A DNA stretch of 64,000 nt from Streptomyces sp. NBC_00273 (GTDB taxonomy: Bacteria; Actinomycetota; Actinomycetes; Streptomycetales; Streptomycetaceae), in assembly GCF_036178145.1 (NCBI RefSeq), contig NZ_CP108067.1:1364001-1428000 (forward strand), read 5' to 3'. A program made the position numbers and the translations under genes. The notes under the pieces were generated by a model. The model was not told where the DNA came from, searched no databases, and saw only the letters and a program-made list of their open reading frames with translations. This document shows positions 25,252 through 33,003 of the stretch, in pieces (the first letter of the stretch is position 1; every line of letters starts with the position of its first letter).

Positions 25252-28200
25252 TCAGCCGGCCCAGACGTCCTCGACATAGCGACCGGATTCGGTGGTGGCG
25301 GCCAGCCAAGCGGCGGCCTCCTCGTCGTCGGCGCAGGAGTTCTGGCGGTAGATCGCCATGAACGCCTCCCGCACCGCGGGCGCCATGCGGCGGCCGTCCC
25401 CGCAGACGTAGACCCTGCCGCCGGCCTCCAGCGCGGCCCAGACCTCGTCGCTCTCGCGCGCGATCCGGTCCTGAACGAAACGGGCACCGTGCTCGGGAGC
25501 GTGCGTGAAGGTGGGCCGCATGCTGACCGCGCCGGCCGCCTCCGCCGCCTCGAACTCCTGGCGGTGAAGGTAGTCGACATCGGGATGGTCGCAGCCGAAG
25601 TAGCACAACAGGGTTCCCGTCGACCCACTGTGCACCCGGTCGAGCACCGCACCCCGGAAGGGCGCGAGGCCGGTGCCCGCGCTGACCAGGATCACCGGCA
25701 CCGACGGGTCCTCGGGGAGGCGGAAGGACTCGCTGCCCTGCAGCACCCGGGCCTGCAGGGTGTCTCCGGGGTTCACGGTCTGGATGTAGTGCGAGGCGAT
25801 GCCCTGGAATGTGCCCTCGCCGCTACGGTGAGGTGCGGCAAGCAGCGACACCATGAGGTCCACCTCACCGGGTTGGGCGGCCGCGGACGAGGAGACGGAG
25901 TAGTGGCGGGGCCGCAGAACCGGCAGCAGCTCCAGGAAGTGCTCGAAGGGCAGCTCGCAGGCGCGGTACTTCTCCAGCAGGCCCAGGACACTGTGGCCGA
26001 CGACGGCCACCTGCTCGCGGATGGTCTCCGGGTCTGCCGCGGCAAGTGCGGCCAGGGGCTGCTTCTCGGGCGGGCAGGTGGTGTGCTCGGCCAGGACGGC
26101 GACCTGCTCGGGGGTGGCGGCGTCCTGCAGTTCCACGAAGTCGGTGAGCAGGCGGCGCAGGGTCAGCGGGCGGTCGACGGGCAGGACGTTGCGGCTGCGG
26201 CGGCGGGCGCGCAGGCGGATGGTGCGGTCCAGGTCGAGGCCGAAGCGGTCGGCCACGCGCTGGACGAGGGCGTCGGGGTTGCTGGGCAGGATCGCCAAGT
26301 GGTCGGCGGTGCGGTAGGTGACGCCCTCGGGCAGCCGCAGGCGCAGGAACCGCTTGGAGCGGCCGAGCTCGTGTTTCGTGTCGACGAGTTCGTACGCGTC
26401 GAGCACTTCCATCGGCTGGACGCCGTGCCGCGCGGCGAGGCCGCCGGTGACCGAGTCGGTGGCGTCCTCCAGCTCATAGAGCCCTTGGCTGTCGTCGAAC
26501 TCCGCGGGCGCCGGGACCTCGCCTGGGGCGTGGCCGTAGCGCTCGAGAAGCGTTGTCCACAATTCCCCGACCCAACGGTCCACCGTTCCGGCGAAGTCGC
26601 CGGAGGCGTCGGCGGCGCCGCGTTCGAGAAGGGGGACGGCTCCGGCCGCCGCCAGGCGCTCGTCGATGAGGGTGGGGACGCGCTGGTAGGTGGCGGCCCA
26701 GTTGCGGTCGCCGACGCCGAGCACGGCGTACGGGAGGCCGGCGAGCGAGCCGGACTCCAGACCCTCCAGCCACGCCACGAACTCGGCAGCATCGTCGGTG
26801 GGCCTGCCGTTGTAGGAGGCGGCGACGATCACCAGCGGGCCGCCGGCGGGATCCAGCTTGCCGGCGTGGGCGTCGAGGGGCGCCACGGACGGTGCGAAGC
26901 CGTGGTCATCGCCGTCGGTGGCCAGGTCGCGGGCGATGCCGGCGCAGGTGCCGAGGTTGGAGCCGTGCAGCAGGGTGAGCGCGGCGCCGGAGGCCCGCCG
27001 GGTCACGCTCACGCCCCGCCCGGTTGCCGCCTCGCTCGCCGTCACGGCGGGCCGACGGCGCTCCTCGGTGGTGCGCCGGGTCAGCTTGAGTGTGAAGCCG
27101 TCGGGCTTGAGTGTGAGCGTCTGCTTGATCTTCAGCTGGTAGTCGGTGTGGTCGATCAGCCGGTAGCGGTGGACGAGGAGGCCGAGCAGCAGCGTGGCCT
27201 CGTGGAGGGCGAACTGGCGTCCGATGCAGGCGCGTTCGCCGTTGCCGAACGGCTTGAAGAGGTGGACCGGGCGCTTCTCTTCCTGTTCCTGGGTGAAGCG
27301 TTCGGGGTCGAACAGCTCGACGTTCTCGCCCCAGGCGGGGTCACGGTGCAGGGCGGGGGTGAGGACCATCAGCGTCTCGCCCTTGCGGACGGCGTACCTA
27401 CTGCCGATGATGGTGTCCTCCAAGGGCTCCACGGCGTAGCCGGGCGCGGTCGGCCACAGCCGGAGGCTCTCGTTGAGCACCTGGCGGATGTAGGTGAGCT
27501 TGCCGATGTCGCCGTAGTCGGGGTCCGGAGTTTCCTCGTCTCCCCACAGCGCGTCCACCTCGGCCTGAGCACGGGCGAGGATCTCGGGGTGCTTGGTCAG
27601 GTAGTACAGGGCGAAGGACAGGGCACCGCTGGTCGTCTCGTGCCCGGCGATGAGGAACGTGATGACCTGGTTGCGGATGTTCACGTCGTCGAGCGGCCGG
27701 CCCGTCCTGGCATCCGGGGTGTGAAGCATCCGGCCCAGCAGGTCGCCGGTGCTTGTATCTCCGGACTGCTTGCGCTGCCGGATGACCTCGTCGACCAGGT
27801 CGGTCATTAGCCTGATGTCTTGGCGGAACTGCTCGGACTGCTTGCGCCTGAACCGCACCGTTCCCGGGATGGACTCGCCCTTGGTCTGGGTGAAGGCCAG
27901 GGCCCGTGCCATGGCCTCGACGAAGGAGTGCAGTTCGTCCCGGCGGAACGACTCGAAGTCGTAGTCGAAGCCGCACAGCCCGATGGTGTCGAAGGTCAGG
28001 CGGGTCATGTCCTCGGGGATGTCCACCGCACGCTGGCCGGCAGCCTGGTCCCACTTGCCGATCAAAGAGCGGGCGACCCTCAGCATGGTCGCGTGGTAGT
28101 CGCGCATCGCACCCAGAGAGAACGCCGGCATCAGAATGTCGTGGGCCTTCTGCCAGTTCGCCTCGTGGTTGAAAGCGGTGAACAGGCCGTCCCCCGCGAA

Positions 28201-28464
28201 CTGCCGGATCTCGACCAGGTCGGGGTGCACGTTCTTGCGGAAGCGGGACTCGTCCGCAAGTTCCGTCACCAGATCCAGGCCGCCCACGACCACGGCCTCG
28301 GTGTCGAAGACGCGGAGCCTGTAGATCGGGCCGAGCTCCTTGACCTCCTTCATCAGGTGGGTCGTGGCATCGAACCCCTTCGGGAGCGCGAGGGCGTGGC
28401 CCACCAGGGGCAGGGCCGGGCGCTGTGGTATCGCCTGGGCCGTGAGGACGGGCGGCTGAGTCAT
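25252..28464 (-). CDS. CYP102-family self-sufficient cytochrome P450/NADPH-P450 reductase
   Basis: The 1070-residue fusion is close to P450-BM3 in length and order. Residues about 1-460 are the heme domain: oxygen-binding I helix FLIAGHETTSGAL, ExxR in NESLRLWPTAPGYAVEP and heme-ligand FKPFGNGERACIGRQFAL (Cys near residue 400). Residues about 480-640 are the FMN flavodoxin domain (LLHGSNLGTCAGIARDLA, VIVAASYNGRPTDDA). The rest is an FAD/NADPH ferredoxin-reductase module (RPRHYSVSSS, VSAGTGLAPFRG, YVCGDGRRMAPAVRE). It hydroxylates fatty acids with NADPH and O2. The start at 28464 begins the conserved protein; an open frame upstream is transposase debris. Regulation by the adjacent TetR is likely. 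Confidence 0.95.
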   Translation of the reverse strand: MTQPPVLTAQAIPQRPALPLVGHALALPKGFDATTHLMKEVKELGPIYRLRVFDTEAVVVGGLDLVTELADESRFRKNVHPDLVEIRQFAGDGLFTAFNHEANWQKAHDILMPAFSLGAMRDYHATMLRVARSLIGKWDQAAGQRAVDIPEDMTRLTFDTIGLCGFDYDFESFRRDELHSFVEAMARALAFTQTKGESIPGTVRFRRKQSEQFRQDIRLMTDLVDEVIRQRKQSGDTSTGDLLGRMLHTPDARTGRPLDDVNIRNQVITFLIAGHETTSGALSFALYYLTKHPEILARAQAEVDALWGDEETPDPDYGDIGKLTYIRQVLNESLRLWPTAPGYAVEPLEDTIIGSRYAVRKGETLMVLTPALHRDPAWGENVELFDPERFTQEQEEKRPVHLFKPFGNGERACIGRQFALHEATLLLGLLVHRYRLIDHTDYQLKIKQTLTLKPDGFTLKLTRRTTEERRRPAVTASEAATGRGVSVTRRASGAALTLLHGSNLGTCAGIARDLATDGDDHGFAPSVAPLDAHAGKLDPAGGPLVIVAASYNGRPTDDAAEFVAWLEGLESGSLAGLPYAVLGVGDRNWAATYQRVPTLIDERLAAAGAVPLLERGAADASGDFAGTVDRWVGELWTTLLERYGHAPGEVPAPAEFDDSQGLYELEDATDSVTGGLAARHGVQPMEVLDAYELVDTKHELGRSKRFLRLRLPEGVTYRTADHLAILPSNPDALVQRVADRFGLDLDRTIRLRARRRSRNVLPVDRPLTLRRLLTDFVELQDAATPEQVAVLAEHTTCPPEKQPLAALAAADPETIREQVAVVGHSVLGLLEKYRACELPFEHFLELLPVLRPRHYSVSSSAAAQPGEVDLMVSLLAAPHRSGEGTFQGIASHYIQTVNPGDTLQARVLQGSESFRLPEDPSVPVILVSAGTGLAPFRGAVLDRVHSGSTGTLLCYFGCDHPDVDYLHRQEFEAAEAAGAVSMRPTFTHAPEHGARFVQDRIARESDEVWAALEAGGRVYVCGDGRRMAPAVREAFMAIYRQNSCADDEEAAAWLAATTESGRYVEDVWAG

Positions 28465-28506
28465 GAGCGCGCCTTTCAGTTCGAGACATCGGTTCCCGCC
28501 AACGTA

Positions 28507-28538
28507 CAGTCGACATTGTCGAGTGACCATGTCGACTG
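28507..28538. promoter_or_regulatory. Inverted-repeat operator upstream of the P450 gene
   Basis: Ten-base arms CAGTCGACAT (28507-28516) and ATGTCGACTG (28529-28538) are perfectly inverted around 12 bases, about 43 bases before the CYP102 start. A further half-site CAGTCG lies at 28555-28560. The core AGTCGA is shared with the tetR operator at 24460-24474. Confidence 0.65.
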
Positions 28539-28639
28539 ACTGTATTAAATGACACAGTCGCTTTACCGAACCGAATCGGGGTCTCGAACGTCCCCAGCCT
28601 GCCGCTCGGTTGAGGTTCCCGGCATGAGCACGATGCTCG

Positions 28640-28895
28640 TGGGGCGGCTTCACCGCGTGCCGCTTACGCCCGTTGATAGGCCTGCCGCCGTCGAAGCCGC
28701 GGCTGTCCGTGCCCGCGCCGCCGACATGGCTCGCCATTTCGTTCCGTTGTCGACCAGGTAGAGGACCGTGTCCAGCATCGCCCGGCGGCAGTACGCTTCC
28801 GACTGCCCACCGCGTCCCTGCAGTGGCAGTACCGGACAGACCACGGCCCACTGCACGTCTGTCATGCCTGTGGGATAGCGGCGCTCGCGCATCCC
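28640..28895 (-). pseudogene. IS5-family transposase, N-terminal fragment with internal deletion
   Basis: The minus strand reads MRERRYPTGMTDVQWAVV, GGQSEAYCRRAMLDTVLYLV and DNGTKWRAM, the start of IS5-family (IS112-like) transposases. It then jumps, in another frame, to DSRGFDGGRPINGRKRHAV, which normally lies about 80 residues further on. The DDE core and C-terminus are absent. It lies upstream of the P450 promoter. Confidence 0.75.
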
Positions 28896-28989
28896 GTTAC
28901 CAGCGGCGTTCCCGAACTGGTTTGCGAGGCAGTCACGCGACGGGGCGCCCGGACCGGACCCGGCCTGCACGAACGCGCAGAATTGCGAC

Positions 28990-29050
28990 AACAGGGCCTC
29001 TTGGCACACTCGTTGGCGTGGAATCTACCGAGCCGCCAAGAGGCCTTGTT
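28990..29050. repeat. Long inverted repeat of unknown origin
   Basis: Arms of 16 bases (28990-29005, GGGCCTCTTGGC core, and about 29035-29050, GCCAAGAGGCC core) pair with one mismatch around 29 bases. It is 83 bases beyond the stop of the toxin-like gene at 29133, so it could terminate that minus-strand transcript. It could instead be the end of a lost IS. Confidence 0.4.
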
Positions 29051-29132
29051 CTCATGCGCGCACCCGCCGCGATCACCCGAACGAGACTCCCGTTCGCCCA
29101 ACACCGCACAGGACCGGAACGACAACAGTCAC

Positions 29133-30266
29133 TCAGAAGCTGCAGCGGGGCGGAGTGGGGCTGGACTTCGCGACGTAGATGGTGGTCAGGCCGTTGGCGT
29201 GCTCGAGGGGGACCGTAACGGTGTCACGCACCGTCCAGGTGTGCAGCCCGCCGATGCCGAAGGTCCAGGTGCCCGTCACCTTCTGGGCGACCTTCGCCAA
29301 CTCGTACCAGCCGTACTCTCCGGGCTTCACAGTGAACTTCGTCTGCTCGGCCTCACTGTGCGAGTTCGACCACACGACCTTGGCGGATACCTTCAGCTTG
29401 GCCGTGACCTTGGCGATCAGCGAGCCGACGGCCCCCGTCTCGAACCCGACCTCCAACTCGCTGCCCACCTCGTTGGAGTAGCCGGTCGTCTTGGTCCTGG
29501 TGAACACGTGGTCGAGCGGGTAAGGCGTGTCGTTGTACCACACCTCCGACCCGCAGGAACCTGGCAGCGGGGCCGCGGGGGCCTCGCTCTCCGCATTCCA
29601 CGTGCAGGTGTCCGTTGACTTCTGACACGTGTTCGCCGCGTGGTCGATAGCCAGGTCCCAGACCGCGGAGTACGGTCCCGATCCAACCAACCAGAGCTGG
29701 CCGCGGGCTTCGAGCTGGCACGGTGTGGCGATGACGGGGTCACCCACCCGGGAGTTGCGCACATCGGCGCCGAAGGCGGCCAGGCACTTGCCGGAATCGA
29801 CGTTGCGGACCATCAACTTGTTGCCGGGGCCAGGGTTGAAGTACCAACGCTGTGAGCCCTTGTTCTGGCAGTTCGCGGTGACGAGCACGTCGTAGCGCTC
29901 GGCGGTCGGCTGGCTGCCTACGCAAGTGCCGGTCGACTTGCTGACGATCTCGAACGTCGCGTCCGCCCGGTTCACGCTGAGCTTCCAGAAGCGGTTCTGT
30001 CCGTCGTCCACCCTGTCGACCACGACCTGTTGGTTCGACAGAGCGCCCGGGTGCAGCGCGAGCACGAAGCCTCCCGAACCGCTCAGGTGGAGTCTCATGC
30101 AGTCGAGACTCTCCTCCCCCGCCCGGCAAGACTCTGTCGACGCCGAGGCGGCATGGGCGCTCGGCGGGGAGGTGAGGCCTGCCGCCAGGGATAACAGGGC
30201 TACCGCCAGGGCGGCGACCATCCTGCGCAAGGAACTTGCGCGTGTTGCGGTTGTTGACGAGATCAC
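29133..30266 (-). CDS. Secreted ricin-type beta-trefoil protein with pore-forming-toxin-like C-terminal domain
   Basis: The 377-residue protein is read from the GTG at 30266 (GGAG six bases upstream), which places a clean signal peptide at the N-terminus (RRMVAALAVALLSLAAGLTS, cleavage after AHA near 41). Residues about 45-190 resemble a ricin-B beta-trefoil (NRFWKLSVN, CVGSQPTAERYDVLVTANCQ, QRWYFNPGPGNKLMVRNVDS, QLWLVGSG). Residues about 250-377 are beta-rich (VFTRTKTTGYSNEVGSELEV, VTAKLKVSAKVVWSNSHSEA) and resemble the membrane-insertion part of aerolysin-type toxins. Several Cys suggest disulfides. The gene stands alone with its own promoter, whose -35 is covered by the dyad shared with the tetR at 38991 and the oxidase operon. 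Function as a lectin-like toxin is inferred from architecture. Confidence 0.65.
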   Translation of the reverse strand: MISSTTATRASSLRRMVAALAVALLSLAAGLTSPPSAHAASASTESCRAGEESLDCMRLHLSGSGGFVLALHPGALSNQQVVVDRVDDGQNRFWKLSVNRADATFEIVSKSTGTCVGSQPTAERYDVLVTANCQNKGSQRWYFNPGPGNKLMVRNVDSGKCLAAFGADVRNSRVGDPVIATPCQLEARGQLWLVGSGPYSAVWDLAIDHAANTCQKSTDTCTWNAESEAPAAPLPGSCGSEVWYNDTPYPLDHVFTRTKTTGYSNEVGSELEVGFETGAVGSLIAKVTAKLKVSAKVVWSNSHSEAEQTKFTVKPGEYGWYELAKVAQKVTGTWTFGIGGLHTWTVRDTVTVPLEHANGLTTIYVAKSSPTPPRCSF

Positions 30267-30395
30267 AGAGCACTCCAATCCAATGCTTGTCAGCAGGTCC
30301 GGTGCTGGAGCGCACATGCCCTGCGGTTCCACGTCAGGCTCGGCACGGTTTTCCCCGACGGGTCGGGGCAGTCGCGACCACGCCGGCATGGTCAC

Positions 30396-30424
30396 TCTAC
30401 ATCCAATCTAGAAGACATCTACAA
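30396..30424 (-). promoter_or_regulatory. Promoter with TetR-type dyad, toxin-like gene (regulon site 1)
   Basis: On the minus strand -35 TTGTAG (30424-30419) and -10 TGTAGA (30401-30396) are 17 bases apart. The dyad TTGTAG-ATGT-CTTCTA (30409-30424) overlaps the -35. The surrounding 50 bases, including GGCGTGGTCGCGA downstream, are nearly identical to the promoter at 46222-46250, so one may be a copy of the other. It lies 130 bases upstream of the GTG start. Confidence 0.7.
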
Positions 30425-30987
30425 GATTGCCGTCTTCGCCGCACTGGTCTGGGTGCGTGAGACAAGCTTCCGTGGCCAACGGACAGTGCGGACACGCCTT
30501 CTCGCACGTCGTTCTACCGCGAACTCGTCGCCGCCATTGCTCCCGAAGCCGATCCGGCCCGGCGAGCGGGCCAGGCCCTGTCCCGCAGCGTCGGGCGCGG
30601 TGCTGACTGCGTGCCTCGCGCCGAGGACCCAATCGGGGGACGCACTGCCCCGTCGATGCCGAACAGGCTCGCGTAGCACAAGGAGGTAGCAATGCGATCC
30701 AGGAGCACTGGCTGGGGGCGGGTGCGGGGCAGCAGGGAGGCCAGCGGCCTCTCGGGGCGAGGGAGGCGGCGGTGTGGCCGCAGTTGTGCAGGTTCTGCCG
30801 CTGCCCGGCGCCGAGAACGGCACACAGGTGAGATGGATGGTGGTGTCGGTGTGGACGCAGCCGGTGAAGACTGCTGGGCTGCTTGAGGTGTGCGGCCAAG
30901 GCGGTGGCGGCGCGCTCCGGTGTGGGCAGCCACGGCACTGACATCACGAAGCCGAACCACCACCTACGACAACCCGCAGTTCATCAG
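30425..30987. other. Intergenic region without a recognised gene
   Basis: About 560 bases upstream of the toxin-like promoter. Overlapping minus-strand frames exist (one contains LLDRIATSLCYASLFGIDGA, another a Cys-rich CEKACPHCPLATEACL), but neither has a start, a ribosome site or family resemblance. It is probably decayed coding sequence. Confidence 0.4.
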
Positions 30988-31184
30988 GCCAGAACCTCGA
31001 TGCGTACTGCGGAACCATGCGGGTCCACCCGCGCCAGCCAGGTCGCAGAAAGCAACGCAGGGCGCGAAGGGATCAACTTCGGCACTTGACGCTGCCGCAG
31101 CACGCGCTCGCCCTGGCTGACCCGGATGCGGAGCAACGTGGCGAACACCCGCCGGTGCAGGTACAGCTTGCCACGTGCGGCTAG
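30988..31184 (-). pseudogene. C-terminal part of a GlpB-like flavoprotein paralogue, cut by an IS
   Basis: This segment is a close nucleotide copy of the 3' end of the intact gene at 8901-10181: VDPHG, VSQGERVLRQRQVPKLIPSR and RVFATLLRIRV in the same order. It ends at 31184, exactly where the IS5-family element begins with its CTAG target. The rest of the copy resumes on the other side of the IS at 32599. The start and FAD domain of this paralogue are absent. Confidence 0.85.
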
Positions 31185-31237
31185 GTCGTGTCCGATGGGT
31201 CGCGTGACGCTCCCGTTGGGGACTCGTTCCGTGAGGC

Positions 31238-32123
31238 ATGGGGCGGGGAGATCTTTCGGATGAAGAGTGGGCTCGTCTGGAGCCGCACTTGCCGGCGAAT
31301 CGCGGACGAGGAGGACGCTGGCAATGCCACCGTCGGGTGATCAACGGGATTCTGTTCCGACAGCGGACCGGCCTCCCCTGGCGGGACCTGCCTCCCTGCT
31401 TCGGTAGCTGGAAGACGGTCCACGACCGTCATCGAAGGTGGTCGGCGGACGGCACGTGGGAGAGAATTCTGCGGGCCGTCCAGACCGACGCCGATGCCGA
31501 GGGCCGGATCGACTGGAGCATGGTCAGCGTCGATTCCACGACCTGCCGCGCTCATCAGCACGCGGCTGGCGCCTCCACCCGCGCCCCGAAGATCCCGGGT
31601 CGACGCAGGAGCCCGGCGCGTCACCGTCCCGATGAGGCCCTGGGACGCTCGCGAGGCGGGCTCACAAGCAAGATCCACCTCGCCGGAGAAGGCGGGTGCC
31701 GCCCGCTCGGGTTTGTCATCACGCCCGGCCAGTGGGGGGACGCACCGCAGATGATTCCCGTTCTGGAAGAGATCCGTGTGCCCCGGCAGGCTGGTGGACG
31801 ACCACGTACCCGGCCCGACCATGTCGGGGGCGATAAGGCGTACTCGTCACGCCGCAATCGGCGTCACCTGCGCAAACGTCAGATCAAGCACACGATCCCC
31901 GAGCCGAGAGACCAGCGGGCCAACCGCCGGCGCCGCGGCAGCCAAGGCGGTCGGCCCACAGGGGTTCGACAAGACGATCTACCGGCGCCGCAACGAAGTT
32001 GAGCGGACCATCAACCGGCTCAAGAACTTCCGGGCCGTCGCCACACGCTTCGACAAACGGGCATACGTCTTCCACGGGACGGTCACCGTGGCCGCGATCC
32101 GCCTATGGCTCCGCCCGAAGTGA
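31238..32123 (+). pseudogene. IS5-family DDE transposase with a frameshift near the C-terminus
   Basis: The first 230 residues read as an IS5 transposase (LSDEEWARLEPHLPANRGRG, FRQRTGLPWRDLPPCFGSWK, first catalytic Asp in MVSVDSTTCRAH, second in HVGGDKAYSSRRNR). After GSQGGRPTG, at a run of four G near 31960-31965, the original frame degenerates and stops at 32002. The genuine C-terminus (GFDKTIYRRRNEVERTINRL with the catalytic Glu, then NFRAVATRFDKRA) continues one base later in a frame that stops at 32123. Either a G was inserted in the run and the transposase is dead, or it is made by ribosomal frameshifting. IS5 relatives with orfA/orfB frameshifts are known, but usually shift earlier. 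Confidence 0.82.
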
Positions 32124-32133
32124 AGCTCCCCGT

Positions 32134-32529
32134 TCAGAGATCCTCGGCACCCGGGTAGTGGAGGCGAAGTTCGCTGAGTACGCGCTCGTCGACAGCCCTG
32201 ACATCCCACAAGGAGCTGTCGAATTCGGTCAGGACAAGCACCAGCTCGTCCCCGGCGAACCCACATACTTCAGCGTCGATCAACTGAAGGAAGGGGGTCG
32301 TCAACGACAACAGCGTCAACGTGTCCATGCCGGAGTCTGCGGACCTTCTCTCCATCTCGACACAGCGAGGATCGACGATCTCGTCAAGTTCGACGCGCCA
32401 GGTCAGGTCCAGGCCGAAGCTGCCGAGGCGAACCAGCAGCTCGGCCAGGGTCACGTAGTGCTTTCCGCGCCAGGCACGAAACGTGATCCCCTTCATCCCC
32501 GCCTCTGCTTCGGCTGTATAGCGCGACAT
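32134..32529 (-). CDS. Passenger gene of the IS5-family element, unknown function
   Basis: The 131-residue acidic protein starts at 32529 (GGGGG eight bases upstream) and stops ten bases from the transposase stop, facing it. It lies wholly between the transposase and the right inverted repeat, so it moves with the element. Features: YTAEAEAGMKGITFRAWRGK at the start, VTLAELLVRLGSFGLDLTWR, and a hydrophobic LVLVLTEFDSSLWDVRAVDE near the end. No membrane segment, Cys cluster or known motif is visible. The coding-like composition suggests a real soluble protein. I do not recognise the family. Confidence 0.65.
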   Translation of the reverse strand: MSRYTAEAEAGMKGITFRAWRGKHYVTLAELLVRLGSFGLDLTWRVELDEIVDPRCVEMERRSADSGMDTLTLLSLTTPFLQLIDAEVCGFAGDELVLVLTEFDSSLWDVRAVDERVLSELRLHYPGAEDL

Positions 32530-32598
32530 GCGACCCCCTTCGTTCAGCGAACACTAGGCCACAGCCCTGATCGGCTCACACGACCCATCGGACAGTCC

Positions 32599-32850
32599 CT
32601 AGCTCCGCTGCCGAACCACCGATCCGCTGCGGGCTCACCCAGGCCAGCGCTTCACCCACTTCGATCGGTACACCCACGCCGGCAGCCTGGGAGGATCAGT
32701 CGGTCAGCCATCGGGCAATCACACCGCCGTCGTGCTGGCCACCCAGGGCTGCAACGTCCGCGGTCTCCATCTGGAGACCAGGGTCGTGCTGGCCACCCAG
32801 GGCTGCAACGTCCGCGGTCTCCATCTGGAGACCAGCCGGCCTTGTGAGCC
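32599..32850 (-). pseudogene. Internal part of the GlpB-like paralogue, right side of the IS
   Basis: The minus strand reads ARTAGLQM-type sequence, then ETADVAALGGQH repeated twice, GGVIARWLTD, PIEVGEALAWVSPQRIGG and AAEL up to the IS junction. Compared with the intact gene at 8901-10181, about 33 residues between LQM and ETADV are deleted. The 54-base unit that results is tandemly duplicated. Everything upstream, including the FAD-binding motif, is missing. Confidence 0.82.
32729..32835. repeat. 54-bp in-frame tandem duplication inside the pseudogene
   Basis: Copies 32729-32781 and 32783-32835 are identical over 53 bases, giving a period of 54 bases (18 codons). Each copy encodes GLQMETADVAALGGQHD on the minus strand. 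Complete identity suggests a recent event. Confidence 0.9.
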
Positions 32851-32873
32851 CAGCGGCTCGCGCTGCGCGATCA

Positions 32874-33003
32874 GTCCCTTTCGCCACGGGCACCGAGTTC
32901 GTCGAGGGTGACGCGGTGGAGGCGGACCCAGACCCGGGCCCGCCTCGACTGGGCAAGGCGTCGGTAGGCTGTCTGCCAGCTCGGGCCGAACACTCGGGTC
33001 ATG
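32874..33003 (-). pseudogene. Short IS5-family transposase fragment
   Basis: The minus strand reads MTRVFGPSWQTAYRRLAQSR and RARVWVRLHRVTLDELGARG, then GERD and a TGA where relatives have Trp (RGELDW). This is the N-terminal helix-turn-helix region of an IS5-group transposase. The fragment abuts the left end of the IS256-family element. Confidence 0.6.

Larger units (their letters stand above)
31185..32598. mobile_element. IS5-family insertion sequence (1.41 kb) with a passenger gene, CTAG target duplication
   Basis: Left end 31185 and right end 32598 are imperfect inverted repeats of about 23 bases sharing TGTCCGATGGGTCG-Y-GTGA. The tetranucleotide CTAG is present on both sides (31181-31184 and 32599-32602), a target duplication typical of IS5 relatives. 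Inside are a plus-strand transposase (31238-32123, frame broken near its end) and a minus-strand ORF (32134-32529). IS5-family elements usually have 0.8-1.3 kb and only the transposase. The element interrupts the GlpB-like pseudogene. Confidence 0.88.

Noticed and set aside
25216..27810. 864-codon open frame on the plus strand
   Set aside because: Antisense shadow of the CYP102 gene, caused by high GC at third positions.
28465..28851. N-terminal extension of the P450 by 129 residues
   Set aside because: The extra residues are IS5 transposase debris (DSRGFDGGRPINGRK) and promoter sequence; the CYP102 family starts at 28464.
24057..28895. Idea that the tetR-CYP102 module was inserted into one IS5 copy, leaving its two halves on either side
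   Set aside because: The N-terminal fragment (RRYPTGMTD group) and the C-terminal fragment (TIAWLHGFRRLRIRW group) belong to different IS5 subgroups, so they are not halves of one element.
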